A stretch of 39,671 nucleotides of DNA from Candidatus Oscillibacter excrementigallinarum (GTDB lineage Bacteria; Bacillota; Clostridia; Oscillospirales; Oscillospiraceae): the NCBI GenBank assembly GCA_019118245.1, contig DWZJ01000031.1:1-39671 (forward strand). Direction: 5' to 3'. This document shows, piece after piece, positions 24,052-33,466 of the stretch (position 1 is the first letter of the stretch; each line of letters begins with the position of its first letter). A program made the position numbers and the translations under genes. The notes under the pieces were generated by a model. It did not search any database, was not told the origin of the DNA, and saw only the letters and a list, made by a program, of their open reading frames with translations.

Positions 24052-24076
24052 GAAATGATGCCTCCTATGCTGGGGT

Positions 24077-24700
24077 TTATTTGACGAAGAGGGGCAGGGC
24101 CCTGCGGATGAATTCCACGCATCCGTCCTCCCCCAGCCTTTCAGAATCCAGGGAGAGGTCGTAGCCGGCGGCGTCCCGCCACTCCTCCCCGGTGTAATAG
24201 TGGTAATAGGCGGCCCGGCGGTGGTCCTCCACCCGGATGTGCTTGGCGATCTCCCGCTGGCTCCAGGCCAGGGAGTAGGAGGCCACCCGGGCCAGCCGGG
24301 CTTCCAGCGGGGCGTGGATGAACACCTTCAGCACATTGGGCCGGTCCATCAGCAGGTAGTTGGCGCAGCGGCCCAGGATGATGCAGCTCTCGCTCTCCGC
24401 CAGCTCCTTGATGATCTTGGCCTGGAAGCTGAAGAGGTTCCGGGTGGAGATGTAGTCGTCGCTGTCCGGCGGCAGGATCTCCCCGTTGTACACCTTCTCC
24501 GCGGCGGAGAGCATCTCCCGCAGTCCGATGCGCTCGTCGGCGGCGCCGAACAGCTCCTCGTGGATGCCGCTGACCTCCGATGCCTTGCGCAGCAGATCCC
24601 GGTCGTAATAGGGAATACCCAGGACCTCCGACAGCTTGCGGGTGATGTTGTGGCCGCCGCTGCCGGTCTCCCGGGCCACGGTAATGATAAAACGCTCCAT
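24077..24700 (-). CDS. Cytidylate-kinase-like protein
   Basis: The 207-residue protein belongs to the cytidylate kinase-like family seen in many Firmicutes. The P-loop region is TVARETGSGGHNITRKL, followed by LGIPYYDRDLL; a LID-like segment around EARLARVASY and a conserved ILGRCANYLL come later. It differs from housekeeping Cmk in length and in lacking the usual GPAGSGKST form, so it is likely a paralogue with another phosphate acceptor or a regulatory role. The ATG at 24700 starts 13 bases after livF, inside the transporter operon, which is an unusual place for a nucleotide kinase. Confidence 0.82.
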   Translation of the reverse strand: MERFIITVARETGSGGHNITRKLSEVLGIPYYDRDLLRKASEVSGIHEELFGAADERIGLREMLSAAEKVYNGEILPPDSDDYISTRNLFSFQAKIIKELAESESCIILGRCANYLLMDRPNVLKVFIHAPLEARLARVASYSLAWSQREIAKHIRVEDHRRAAYYHYYTGEEWRDAAGYDLSLDSERLGEDGCVEFIRRALPLFVK

Positions 24701-24713
24701 ATGCTCTGCCTCC

Positions 24714-25418
24714 TTACGCGCCCAGATAGGCCTTGCGGACCCGGTCGTCAGCGGCCAGCTCCGCCGCCGGTCCCTCCATGGAGATGGTGCCCGTCTCCAG
24801 CACATAGGCCCGGTCGCTGACCGCCAGGGCCATTTTGGCGTTCTGCTCCACCAGCAGGATGGTGATTCCGCTCTCGTGGAGCTGCTGGATGATGGCGAAG
24901 ATCTCCTTCACCAGCAGCGGGGACAGGCCCATGGAGGGCTCATCCATCAGCACGATCTTGGGGTCCGTCATCAGGGCCCGGCCGGTGGCCAGCATCTGCT
25001 GCTCGCCGCCGGAGAGGGTCCCCGCCAGCTGCCGCCTGCGCTCCTTCAGCCGGGGAAAGTGGCCGTAGACCCGCTCCAGGTTCTCCGCGATCTGCTTCTG
25101 GTCCCGGAGGATGTAGGCCCCCATCCGCAGGTTCTCCTCCACGGTCATGCGGGCAAAGACGTGGCGCCCCTCCGGCACATGGGCCATGCCCAGGCCGATG
25201 ATGGTGTTGGCCGGGACCTTTTGCAGGTCCGTGCCGTCCAGCAGGATGGAGCCGGAGGCCACCGGCAGCAGGCCGGAGATGGCGTGGAGGGTGGTGGTCT
25301 TGCCGGCGCCGTTGGCGCCGATCAGGGACACCAGCTCCCCGTCCGCCACGGTGAGGGAGATGCCCTTCAGGGCGTGGATGGCCCCGTAGAATACGTTCAG
25401 ATCCTTGATTTCCAGCAT
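24714..25418 (-). CDS. livF: Branched-chain amino acid type ABC ATPase LivF
   Basis: The 234-residue ATPase has Walker A GANGAGKTTT, LSGGEQQM signature, Walker B IVLMDEPSMGLSP and H-switch LLVEQN, where the Gln after Glu is normal for LivF. Length and the motif FYGAIHALKGISL match the family. It pairs with LivG to drive LivHM. Confidence 0.95.
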   Translation of the reverse strand: MLEIKDLNVFYGAIHALKGISLTVADGELVSLIGANGAGKTTTLHAISGLLPVASGSILLDGTDLQKVPANTIIGLGMAHVPEGRHVFARMTVEENLRMGAYILRDQKQIAENLERVYGHFPRLKERRRQLAGTLSGGEQQMLATGRALMTDPKIVLMDEPSMGLSPLLVKEIFAIIQQLHESGITILLVEQNAKMALAVSDRAYVLETGTISMEGPAAELAADDRVRKAYLGA

Positions 25419-25430
25419 GGTTCTCCCTCC

Positions 25431-26196
<766 letters not shown>

Positions 26197-26204
<8 letters not shown>

Positions 26205-27351
26205 GGTAGGCCGCCTCCTTCCTGGCCGCCTTGGCGGCCTTTCTGTCCGCCAGGCAGGCCCGAAGCCGGGCGGGCCACCTGGGGACATCGCACAGGGCGA
26301 ACTCCCGGCTGCCCATAATGCCCTTGGGCCGGAACAGGATGACGATGATCAGCGCAATGGAGTACACCAGCATGGGATATGTGAACACATTCTGCAGCAG
26401 GGCCGGCAGGGCCGCCACCCAGGCGCCGTTCTTGATGGTGTAGTTCAGCAGGAACATCACCACGGCGGCGATGACCGAGCCGGTGAGAGAGCCCATGCCG
26501 CCCACCACCACCATGACCACGATGAACACGGAGTTCAGGATGGAACCGTTGGTGAAGGCAAAGGAGGTGGTGGCCAGGGCGCCGTTGCAGCAGGCGTACA
26601 GGGCCCCGGAGATCCCCGCGAAGAAGGCGGAGATGGTAAAGGTCAGGACCTTGTAGTAGTTGACGTTGATGCCGGAGGCCGAGGCGGCGATCTCATTGTC
26701 CCGGATGGCCCGGATAGCCCGGCCGTACTTGGAGCGGACGAACATGAACATGGCCGCCATGCACACCGCCACCGCCAGCGCCACCAGCCACAGGTACTGC
26801 ATCTTCTCGTCGTTGGAGAAGCCCAGGCCCGTGGCATACAGTGCCGAGGAGGCGGAGCCCTGTCCCAGTCCCTGCTGGCCGCAGAAGGGCAGGTTGTTGA
26901 TGATGTTGACGATGATCATGCCGAAGCCCAGGGTGATGATGGCCAGATAGTCCCCCTTCAGCCGCAGGGCCGGGATACCCACCAGCAGTCCCAGCACCGC
27001 CGCCAGCAGTCCCGCCGCCAGGAAGCTCACCAGCAGCACCAGCAGGAACACGGGGCCGGACTTCTGGTCATAGACTCCCGCCCGCTGGAAGGCCAGAGAG
27101 ATCAGGGCCGCCGCGTAGGCCCCCACCGCCATAAAGCCGCAGTGGCCCAGAGACAGCTGCCCCAGGAAGCCCAGCACCAGGTTCAGCGAGGCGGCCATGA
27201 CGATCAGGTAGCCGCACTGCCAGATGGAAGGGGTGATCCGCAGCTTCATGGCGTCGCCGCCGGTCAGGCCCAGCACCACAGCGGCGGCAAACAGCACCAC
27301 CACCGCGATGAAGTTGACAAGGTATCGGATCTTGATCTCTTTTCCGTTCAT
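26197..27351 (-). CDS. livM: Branched-chain amino acid type ABC permease LivM
   Basis: The 384-residue permease has about ten hydrophobic helices and the family segments NLVLGFLGQLSLGHCGFMAVGAY (residues near 55-77) and GGMGSLTGSVIAA (near 290). A long charged tail rich in Lys and Ala follows the last helix. It overlaps livH by 4 bases (ATGA). Confidence 0.94.
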
Positions 27352-28241
27352 ACTTTCTCCCCCACATTCTTTCCCAGGATCCCGGCGGGCCGGAGCATCA
27401 GGACCACGATCAGAATCAGATAGACGAAGGTGTCCGACATGGACGAGCTGATGTAGGTGTTGGCGCCGGACTGGACGATGCCGATCATCAGGCCCCCCAG
27501 CATGGCCCCCGGCAGGGAGCCGATGCCTCCCAGCACCGCCGCCACAAAGGCGTAGATGCCCAGCGTGGCGCCCATGGTGGTGTAGACCCGGGGATACTGG
27601 GACACATACATCAGCGCCGCCACCGCCGCCAGCCCGGCGCCGATGGCAAAGGTGATGAGGATGGTGTGGTTGACGTTGATGCCCATGAGGGTGGAGGCGC
27701 TCTTGTCCTCCGACACGCAGCGCATGGCGCAGCCGATGCGGGCCTTCTGGGTGAACAGGTACAGCGCCACCATGATGACGGCGGAGACCGCGATGGTGAT
27801 GATGGTGGCATAGCTGATGGAGACGCCGCTCACGGAGATGGTGTCGGCAAACAGGGTGTAGGGCACCTTGGGGTCCGGGCCGATGGCCGGGATGGCCTGG
27901 GCCAGATTCTCCAGCACAAAGCTCATGGCGATGGCGGTGATGAGGCAGGTCAGGTTGTTGCCGGTCCTGCGGACGGGCCGGTAGGCCAGCAGCTCCACCA
28001 GGACGCCCACGCAGGCACAGATGATGATGGCCGGGATCACCGCCAGCCAGCCGGGCAGGCCCATGCCCATCATCAGGGGGATGGTGAAAAACAGCGTGTA
28101 GCCGCCCACCATGATGAAGTCGCCGTGGGCGAAGTTGATCAGCTTGATGATCCCGTAGACCATGGTGTAGCCCAGGGCGATCAGTGCGTAGACGCTGCCC
28201 AGGCGCAGGCCCGTGATCAAAAACTGGATGAATGTGATCAT
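27348..28241 (-). CDS. livH: Branched-chain amino acid type ABC permease LivH
   Basis: The 297-residue permease has eight or so membrane helices, the family N-terminal segment GLRLGSVYALIALGYTMVYGIIKLINFAHGD and a C-terminal GGIGSLPGAMLGG loop for ATPase contact. It follows the binding-protein gene after 106 bases that hold an intercistronic stem. Confidence 0.95.
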   Translation of the reverse strand: MITFIQFLITGLRLGSVYALIALGYTMVYGIIKLINFAHGDFIMVGGYTLFFTIPLMMGMGLPGWLAVIPAIIICACVGVLVELLAYRPVRRTGNNLTCLITAIAMSFVLENLAQAIPAIGPDPKVPYTLFADTISVSGVSISYATIITIAVSAVIMVALYLFTQKARIGCAMRCVSEDKSASTLMGINVNHTILITFAIGAGLAAVAALMYVSQYPRVYTTMGATLGIYAFVAAVLGGIGSLPGAMLGGLMIGIVQSGANTYISSSMSDTFVYLILIVVLMLRPAGILGKNVGEKV

Positions 28242-28293
28242 AGCAGTTCCCTCTTCTCTTCTTGGTTTGTGCCCGGTCCGGCTTGGAAAGGGC

Positions 28294-28320
28294 GAAAGGG
28301 AGGCGGAACGCCTCCCTTTC
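28294..28320 (-). promoter_or_regulatory. Intercistronic stem between livK and livH
   Basis: A 12 bp perfect stem GAAAGGGAGGCG/CGCCTCCCTTTC with a 3-base loop lies between the binding-protein and permease genes. No T-run follows on the minus strand. Such stems protect binding-protein mRNA or reduce read-through so that the binding protein is made in excess. Confidence 0.65.
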
Positions 28321-28347
28321 CGTTATGCAGCTTCGGCGTGCGGGGGA

Positions 28348-29580
28348 TCAGTTCACGCTCAGGGTCTCGATGGAGATCTTCTGGACAGAGTCCGTGGCCT
28401 CGTCGTACTGATAGCCCATGAGGACGCCGGACTTGATGGGGGTGCCGGTCTCGTCGAAGGAGAAGGTGCCGGTGGAGACCTCGTAGACCTTGCTGGTGTC
28501 CGCCAGGGAGGCCTGGACGCTGGCGGCGTCGGCGGCGCCGCAGTCCTCCATGGCGTCCTTCAGGACGTACACGGCGTCATAGGCCAGGGCGTCGAAATTG
28601 TTGGGGGACTCGCCGTACTTGGCCTCATAGCTCTCCACGAAATTGATGGACACATCGCTGGTGGCCAGTTCGGTGGAGTAGTGGTTGACGAACATCACAT
28701 TGTTGTAGGCGGAGAGGTCGGCACCGTCGGGGATGGTGGTCTCGGTATTGTCCACGCCGTCAGCGCCCAGCAGGACGCCGTCAAAGCCCACGCTGCGGGC
28801 CTGGGGGATCAGATAGGGGCCCATCACGTCGTAATAGAAGGGGGTAAACACCAGCTCCGCGCCGGCGGATACCATCTGGTTGAACTGGTTGGTGTAATCC
28901 ACCTCCGTCATGGTGGCCACGGACTCCTCCGCTACCACCTCGATACCCAGCTCCTCGCAGGCGGCGGAGAAGGCATCCCGCAGGCCGGAGGAGTATGTAT
29001 CGGCGGAGCAGTAGACGATGCCCACCTGGGTGTAGCCCTGGTCAGCGGCGTACTGGGCGGCCAGCTCTCCTTGGAAGGAGTCCCGGAAGCAGGTGCGGAA
29101 CACATAGCCCATGGAAGTGGTCAGGGAGTCCGCCGTGCCGGAGGGGGTGATGAGCACCACGCCCTCGGAGTTGGCGATGGAGGTGATGGCGGAGGTGCAG
29201 CCGGAGGTGGCGGAGCCAATCACCAGCTGGATGCCGTCGGAGATCAGGGCGTTCATGGCGTTGACGCACTCGGTGGAATCGCCCTGGTCGTCCCGGGTGT
29301 CCACCGCCAGCTGATAGGTGCCGTCGCTGAGGGTGACGCCGCCGGCGGCGTTGATCTCCTCAATGGCCAGCTCCACGCCCCGCTCGTTATGAGTGCCGTA
29401 GACTGCCAGGCTGCCGGTCAGGGGGCCGATCATGCCGATGGTGATGACGCTGTCGCCGCTGGCGGTGTCATCGGAGCCGCTGTCCTCCGCGGCGGTCTCG
29501 TCGGTGCCGCCGCCACAGGCGGTCAGGCCGAGAGCCAGACAAAGCGCTGTTACGAGGCTCAGGATCTTTCTCTTCTTCAT
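28348..29580 (-). CDS. livK: Branched-chain amino acid type substrate-binding lipoprotein
   Basis: The 410-residue protein has a lipoprotein signal (lipobox LTAC followed by GGG), an acidic linker and a two-lobed LivJ/LivK-type binding fold (about 45-405), recognisable from ITIGMIGPLTGSLAVYGTHNERGVELAIEEINAAGG. The family binds leucine, isoleucine, valine, but also amides and aromatic acids, so substrate is open. The start is ATG 29580, 7 bases after AGGAGG; the GTG just upstream is less likely. Confidence 0.93.
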   Translation of the reverse strand: MKKRKILSLVTALCLALGLTACGGGTDETAAEDSGSDDTASGDSVITIGMIGPLTGSLAVYGTHNERGVELAIEEINAAGGVTLSDGTYQLAVDTRDDQGDSTECVNAMNALISDGIQLVIGSATSGCTSAITSIANSEGVVLITPSGTADSLTTSMGYVFRTCFRDSFQGELAAQYAADQGYTQVGIVYCSADTYSSGLRDAFSAACEELGIEVVAEESVATMTEVDYTNQFNQMVSAGAELVFTPFYYDVMGPYLIPQARSVGFDGVLLGADGVDNTETTIPDGADLSAYNNVMFVNHYSTELATSDVSINFVESYEAKYGESPNNFDALAYDAVYVLKDAMEDCGAADAASVQASLADTSKVYEVSTGTFSFDETGTPIKSGVLMGYQYDEATDSVQKISIETLSVN

Positions 29581-29613
29581 CACAATTCCTCCTCAAATGT
29601 TCTGAAAAACAAG

Positions 29614-29648
29614 AAAGGAGCGCGAACGGAAACCGTTCACACTCCTTT
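29614..29648 (-). promoter_or_regulatory. Leader hairpin of the livK operon
   Basis: AAAGGAG...GAACGG-AAA-CCGTTC...CTCCTTT forms an interrupted stem (7 + 6 bp with a 3 x 3 internal loop) in the leader between promoter and start codon. It does not match a riboswitch or T-box that I know. Confidence 0.5.
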
Positions 29649-29659
29649 GTGTTGCTAAT

Positions 29660-29688
29660 AGCATAAATTTTTGATTGCTGTTTGTCAA
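29660..29688 (-). promoter_or_regulatory. Sigma-A promoter of the livK operon
   Basis: On the minus strand TTGACA (29688-29683), a 17-base spacer and TATGCT (29665-29660) give a near-consensus promoter about 80 bases before livK. All nine genes down to 21096 are spaced by at most 106 bases and lack a strong internal terminator, so it probably drives them all. Beyond it, 29690-29937 shows only a GGCGGGGCCCCGCC palindrome. Confidence 0.85.
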
Positions 29689-29937
29689 TCGTCCCACTGT
29701 ATAAAATGTGCAAAATAATAGGTGCACCTTTGTGCGATCTATCCATTTTTGGCCAGTTTCCATCCTCTGCTGCGGCGGATCTCCGGTGCCTGGGATCCTA
29801 GGCGGGGCCCCGCCTCCATGGGCCGGCGGAACTCCCGCAGGCGGCGATGATGTCTCCATCCTTTCGGTCGATCTGTCCGGAGACCTGCCCCGGCCGGCGG
29901 GAGCAGACCGTCCCGATCCCGCCGTTCTCTCTCATTC

Positions 29938-30237
29938 AAATCGGCAGTCGTACAGGGCCGCGTAGTCCCCGCCCTTGGCCAGCAGGGTCTTGTGGTCGCC
30001 CTGCTCGATGATGCTGCCGTGCTCCATAAACAGGATGCTGTCCGTGTCCCGGATGGTGGAGAGCCGGTGGGCGATGACGAAGCTGGTGCGGCCGCGCATC
30101 GGCTGTTTCATCCTTGCCGATCTCCGCCTCTGTCCTTGCGTCCACGCTGGAGGTGACCTCATCCGAAACCAGGATAGGCGGGTCGCACAGGAACACCCGG
30201 GCGATGGTCAGCAGCTGCCGCTGTCCGGCGGAATGGT
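29938..30237 (-). pseudogene. C-terminal remnant of an ABC exporter, frameshifted
   Basis: Two frames together give the end of an ABCB-type multidrug or peptide exporter ATPase. The upstream part (about 30237-30120) reads [35 protein letters not shown], covering the signature and Walker B. The downstream part (about 30120-29938) reads the H-switch and tail, [27 protein letters not shown] frameshift near 30110-30130 separates them. Walker A, the membrane domain and any start are missing, and Walker B has Ser where Leu is normal. It is a clear decayed fragment. Confidence 0.85.
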
Positions 30238-30306
30238 ATGCCGCTCTGCCTGCGGTGCCGGTCATTTGATAAGCACACAGCTGTCTCCGGCGGCAGGAAC
30301 CTCTGC

Positions 30307-30335
30307 TTGATTTGGCCGCCACCATCCGCTACAAT
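30307..30335 (+). promoter_or_regulatory. Promoter of the TerD-vWA gene
   Basis: TTGATT (30307-30312), 17-base spacer and TACAAT (30330-30335) lie 77 bases before the start codon, immediately beyond the exporter remnant. Confidence 0.7.
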
Positions 30336-30411
30336 AGAGGCATACCGGCGCCTGGCCCCTTCGGCATCCGCCGGGCGGGCCACAAATAACACCCGAGAGG
30401 AGCGGAGCGCC

Positions 30412-31773
30412 ATGATGCAGCTGCAGCGGGGACAGAAGATCTCCGTACAAACCATCTGCCGGACCTGGTCCCTGGAGGTGGTCCTCCAGCACCAGGGGCC
30501 TCTGGTGATCGACGTGTCCTGCTTCGGCCTGGACGGTGCCGGCCGGCTCTCTGACGAGCGGTATTTCATCTTTTACAACCAGCAGCGCTCGCCGGAGGGG
30601 GCCATCTCCCTGGAGCCGAGCCGCTCCGGCGGCGAGACCCGGTTCCGGGTGGATCTGGCCGCCCTGCCGGCGGATATCCAGCGCCTTTCCTTCACCGCCG
30701 CCATCGACGGCGGCCGCACCCTGCGGGAGCTGGGCCAGGGCAGCATCAGCCTGTGGAGCGGGGGAGAGGAGGCCGCCCGCTACACCTACGCCGGGACGGA
30801 GTTCTCCGGGGAGCGGGCCATCGTGGCCGGGGAGCTCTACCGGAAAAACGGGGACTGGAAATTCAGCCCCGTGGGCCGGGGGTTCAACGGCGGTCTCCGG
30901 GCCCTGGTGGAGAGCTTCGGCGGCGTGGTGGCGGACCCGGTGCCGCCTCCGCCGCCCCGCCGGCCCGCCGCGCCCCAGGCGCCGCGGACCGCCCCCTCCC
31001 GGAGCCCGATCCCCTCGGTGGAGGACATCCTCCGGGTGCTCCCGCCCCATGTGTGCGCCCGGATGGAGCGCCTGGCCCGCCGCTGCCAGGGGGAGCTGGA
31101 CTTCCTGGCGCCGCTGTACAAAGCCTCCTTTGCCGCCCTGGCCCAGGTGCCCCAGGCGGCGGAGCGGGAGCTGCAGACCGTGCTGTGCGCCGACGCCTCC
31201 GGCTCCATGTTCGAGCTGTACCAGGGCGGACGGGTCCAGCAGATCTTCGACAAGGTCTTCGCCCTCTCCTCCACCCTGTCGGACAGCGGGGCCATGGACT
31301 GCTGGGCCTTTGCGGCGAAAAGCCGCCAGCTGGAGCCGGTGACCCTGGACAATATCCGGGACTACACCTTCTCCCAGGCCGGCGGATACGAGCGGTGGAT
31401 GAGTATGCTCAACTACCAGTACAACAACGAGCCGGAGGCCATGCGGGACGTCATGATGATCTACGGCGGCCTGCGCAGGCCCGTTCTGGTGCTGTTTCTC
31501 ACAGACGGCCGCATCCACTCCGACTGGGAGATCGAGGAGATCCTCATCAAGACCTCCCGCTTCCCGGTGTTCTGGCAGTTCATCGGCCTCTACGGGGAGG
31601 AGTACGGCATCCTGGACCACCTGGACGAGATCGACGGCCGCCATACCCGGAACGCAGCCTTTTTCAAGATGGAGGACCTGGAGGACTTCATGGACAGCGG
31701 CTTTTACCGGACCATCTTCGCCAACGCCGCCGCGTGGCTGGAGGAGCTGGGCCGAAAGCAGATGCTGTCGTAG
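30412..31773 (+). CDS. TerD domain fused to von Willebrand factor A domain
   Basis: The 453-residue protein starts with a TerD-like domain (about 1-165; LQRGQKISV, then DVSCFGLDGAGRLSDERYFIFYNQ), which in the family binds calcium and is linked to tellurite and general stress resistance. A Pro-rich linker (about 180-205) leads to a vWA domain (about 255-450) with the metal site DASGSM and the later FLTDGR. No signal peptide or membrane helix is present, so it is cytoplasmic. GAGAGGAG precedes two adjacent ATGs (30412 and 30415). Other ter genes (TerB, TerC, TerF) are not nearby. The pair of metal-binding domains suggests a stress or envelope-signalling role. Confidence 0.88.
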   Translation: MMQLQRGQKISVQTICRTWSLEVVLQHQGPLVIDVSCFGLDGAGRLSDERYFIFYNQQRSPEGAISLEPSRSGGETRFRVDLAALPADIQRLSFTAAIDGGRTLRELGQGSISLWSGGEEAARYTYAGTEFSGERAIVAGELYRKNGDWKFSPVGRGFNGGLRALVESFGGVVADPVPPPPPRRPAAPQAPRTAPSRSPIPSVEDILRVLPPHVCARMERLARRCQGELDFLAPLYKASFAALAQVPQAAERELQTVLCADASGSMFELYQGGRVQQIFDKVFALSSTLSDSGAMDCWAFAAKSRQLEPVTLDNIRDYTFSQAGGYERWMSMLNYQYNNEPEAMRDVMMIYGGLRRPVLVLFLTDGRIHSDWEIEEILIKTSRFPVFWQFIGLYGEEYGILDHLDEIDGRHTRNAAFFKMEDLEDFMDSGFYRTIFANAAAWLEELGRKQMLS

Positions 31774-31899
31774 CCGGAGGCCGGGGCGCCGTCACCCACA
31801 GATCTGCTCTAGCACGTGCCCCGGCCATCGGGATGGTGTATAATGGAGCCACAGAGGCAGGCCCAGGTCTGCCGTGACCATTGAAGAGGAGGTCCTTCC

Positions 31900-32157
31900 A
31901 TGCTTTACACAAGAGAGGTCACTGTTCAGGTCCCCGGCGGCCTGCACCACCAGGCGGTCACCCGGTTCATCCAGACTGCAAACCGCTTTGACAGCACCCT
32001 CCGGGTCGCATACGGGGGAAACAGCGTCAACGCCAAGAGCCTGTTGGGAGTGCTCTCCCTGTCCGTCGGCGCTGAGGCGCGGATCACCCTCACCGCCGAG
32101 GGACCAGACGCCGAGGCCGCCCTCAGCGCGCTGGAACAGAGTCTCTCCGCGGAATAG
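31900..32157 (+). CDS. HPr-family protein with altered active-site motif
   Basis: The 85-residue protein matches the length and fold pattern of HPr, the phosphocarrier of the sugar phosphotransferase system. The histidine is kept in GGLHHQAV (His16, matching His15), but the usual HARPA reads HHQAV, so the conserved Arg17 and Pro18 are lost. The regulatory serine is kept in NAKSLLGVLSL (Ser47, matching Ser46). Loss of Arg17 should impair transfer from enzyme I, while HPr kinase could still act. It may be a Crh-like regulator. Its own TATAAT lies at 31839-31844, and a strong hairpin ends it. Confidence 0.85.
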   Translation: MLYTREVTVQVPGGLHHQAVTRFIQTANRFDSTLRVAYGGNSVNAKSLLGVLSLSVGAEARITLTAEGPDAEAALSALEQSLSAE

Positions 32158-32190
32158 GTCCCTTTGCGCTCCTGGTCCGCATCTATGGCA

Positions 32191-32223
32191 GAAAGGGCCG
32201 CCGGCTTTGCCGGCGGCCCTTTC
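32191..32223. terminator. Bidirectional terminator between convergent genes
   Basis: A 15 bp stem (32191-32205 with 32209-32223) with a TTT loop starts 33 bases after the HPr stop and also lies 60 bases after the stop of the convergent dehydrogenase gene. Short T-runs on both sides. Confidence 0.75.
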
Positions 32224-32283
32224 TGTGGTGCGGGGAGTCCGGACAGGCCTCCGGACCCGCATCTGGGATGATCAGCTGGAGGG

Positions 32284-33177
32284 TCAGTTGGCCGTCTCCT
32301 CCTGGCCTACCTGGACCTCCATTTTGTCCTCGTAATATTTGACCAGAGCGGCCTGGTCGTCATCGATGTGGCCATTGTCCTTCATCCAGTCCATCACGTG
32401 CAGGACCACGTCCGTCAGCGGCGTATCCACGCCCAGCTTGTGGGCGTAGTGCTTGGCGTTGATGATGTCCTTCCGGTGGACCGCGATCCGGGCGCCGGGC
32501 TCATAGTCCCGCTTGATGATCTTGGGCACCTTGTTGTCGTACATGGGGCCGCCGGCAAAACCGCCCCGGGTGGCCTCGAACGTGGTCTGCAGATCGATGC
32601 CCGCCTTGGCGGCAAAGGCATAGCCCTCCGCGATGGCCACCAGAATGGCGCCGCCGATCATGTTGTTCACCAGCTTCGTCACATCGCCGCTGGCGGGGCC
32701 TCCGGTATATACCGGATGTCCCATGCACTCCAGGACCGGCTTGACCTGCTCAAAGGCCTCCTTGTCGCCGCCGGTCATGATGGCCAGGGTCCCGGCGATG
32801 GCCATGGGGTTGCCGCCGCTGACCGGGGAGTCCAGCAGGTACATCCCCGCCGCCTTGGTCTTTTCATACAGCTCCAGGATGATGTCCGGCGCGGTGGAGC
32901 TCAGGTCCACGATGATGTTGCCGGGCTTGCCGTACTGAATGGCCTGCTCCACGCTGTTGCGGATGATGGGATGGGTCGGCAGGATCTGGAGGATCACATC
33001 GCACTGCTTGTAGATCTCCACCGGGTCGCTGACCGGAATGCCGCCGGCGGCCTGAAAGGCGTCCATCTGCTTCTGGACCACATCATAGCCCAGCACAGGC
33101 AGGCCGCATTTTTTCACCACGTTTTTCGCCATGGGCAGGCCCATGACTCCCATTCCCAAAAATCCGATCTTTTCCAT
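32284..33177 (-). CDS. 3-hydroxyisobutyrate dehydrogenase-like oxidoreductase
   Basis: The 297-residue enzyme belongs to the beta-hydroxyacid dehydrogenase family (3-hydroxyisobutyrate dehydrogenase, tartronate semialdehyde reductase and relatives). It shows the NAD(P) motif GFLGMGVMGLPMAKNV, the substrate-binding DSPVSGGNPMA, and catalytic lysine region GDVTKLVNNMIGG. It oxidises or reduces a hydroxy/semialdehyde acid; the exact acid is open. The ATG at 33177 is 7 bases after AGGAAGG; the nearer ATG at 33183 is too close. A GntR regulator is divergent, with a perfect operator between. Confidence 0.9.
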   Translation of the reverse strand: MEKIGFLGMGVMGLPMAKNVVKKCGLPVLGYDVVQKQMDAFQAAGGIPVSDPVEIYKQCDVILQILPTHPIIRNSVEQAIQYGKPGNIIVDLSSTAPDIILELYEKTKAAGMYLLDSPVSGGNPMAIAGTLAIMTGGDKEAFEQVKPVLECMGHPVYTGGPASGDVTKLVNNMIGGAILVAIAEGYAFAAKAGIDLQTTFEATRGGFAGGPMYDNKVPKIIKRDYEPGARIAVHRKDIINAKHYAHKLGVDTPLTDVVLHVMDWMKDNGHIDDDQAALVKYYEDKMEVQVGQEETAN

Positions 33178-33257
33178 GTCCATGCCTTCCTTTCCGTTTC
33201 TGCCGGGTCCGCAGAGACATGGCGGCCCCGGAGCATTTGAAAATTCTCCGCCTGCAG

Positions 33258-33286
33258 TTGACTTTTTAGTTAAATGGTTATACCAT
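33258..33286 (+). promoter_or_regulatory. Possible plus-strand promoter overlapping the GntR operator
   Basis: TTGACT (33258-33263), 17-base spacer, TACCAT (33281-33286). It reads towards the GntR gene and is covered by the operator at 33268-33292. The better promoter for that gene is at 33403-33431. Confidence 0.35.
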
Positions 33287-33292
33287 TTAACT
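33268..33292. promoter_or_regulatory. FadR-type GntR operator
   Basis: AGTTAAATGG-TTATA-CCATTTAACT is a perfect 25 bp inverted repeat whose centre TGGTTATACCA fits the TGGTnnnACCA core of FadR-subfamily operators. It lies at the predicted +1 of the minus-strand promoter (33302-33330). The adjacent GntR protein is the obvious binder. Confidence 0.82.
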
Positions 33293-33301
33293 AGCAGTCC
33301 T

Positions 33302-33330
33302 ACTATACCACGTCCCGCTCTGCCGGTCAA
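33302..33330 (-). promoter_or_regulatory. Promoter of the dehydrogenase gene
   Basis: On the minus strand TTGACC (33330-33325), 17-base spacer and TATAGT (33307-33302) form a good sigma-A promoter. Transcription would start near 33295, at the edge of the operator, so bound regulator should block it. Confidence 0.75.
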
Positions 33331-33402
33331 CCCCCTTTCCGGTATTTTGCCGCTGGTCCTTCCGGCATCTTTGGCTGTTTTTTTGCGGATCCCTCGGTTT
33401 TC

Positions 33403-33431
33403 TTGACTCTCTTTTCCCACTATGCTATACT
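33403..33431 (+). promoter_or_regulatory. Promoter of the GntR regulator gene
   Basis: TTGACT (33403-33408), a 17-base spacer and TATACT (33426-33431) lie 35 bases before the regulator start. Confidence 0.8.
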
Positions 33432-33466
33432 TTTCACAGTATGCAGTACCATGAAGGAGTGACTTG

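Noticed and set aside
29584..29660. T-box leader before livK
   Set aside because: The leader is under 90 bases and lacks the T-box sequence and terminator/antiterminator pair.
33302..33330. Sigma-54 promoters before the dehydrogenase operons
   Set aside because: No GG-N10-GC (-24/-12) pair was found; sigma-A type hexamers with 17-base spacers fit better.
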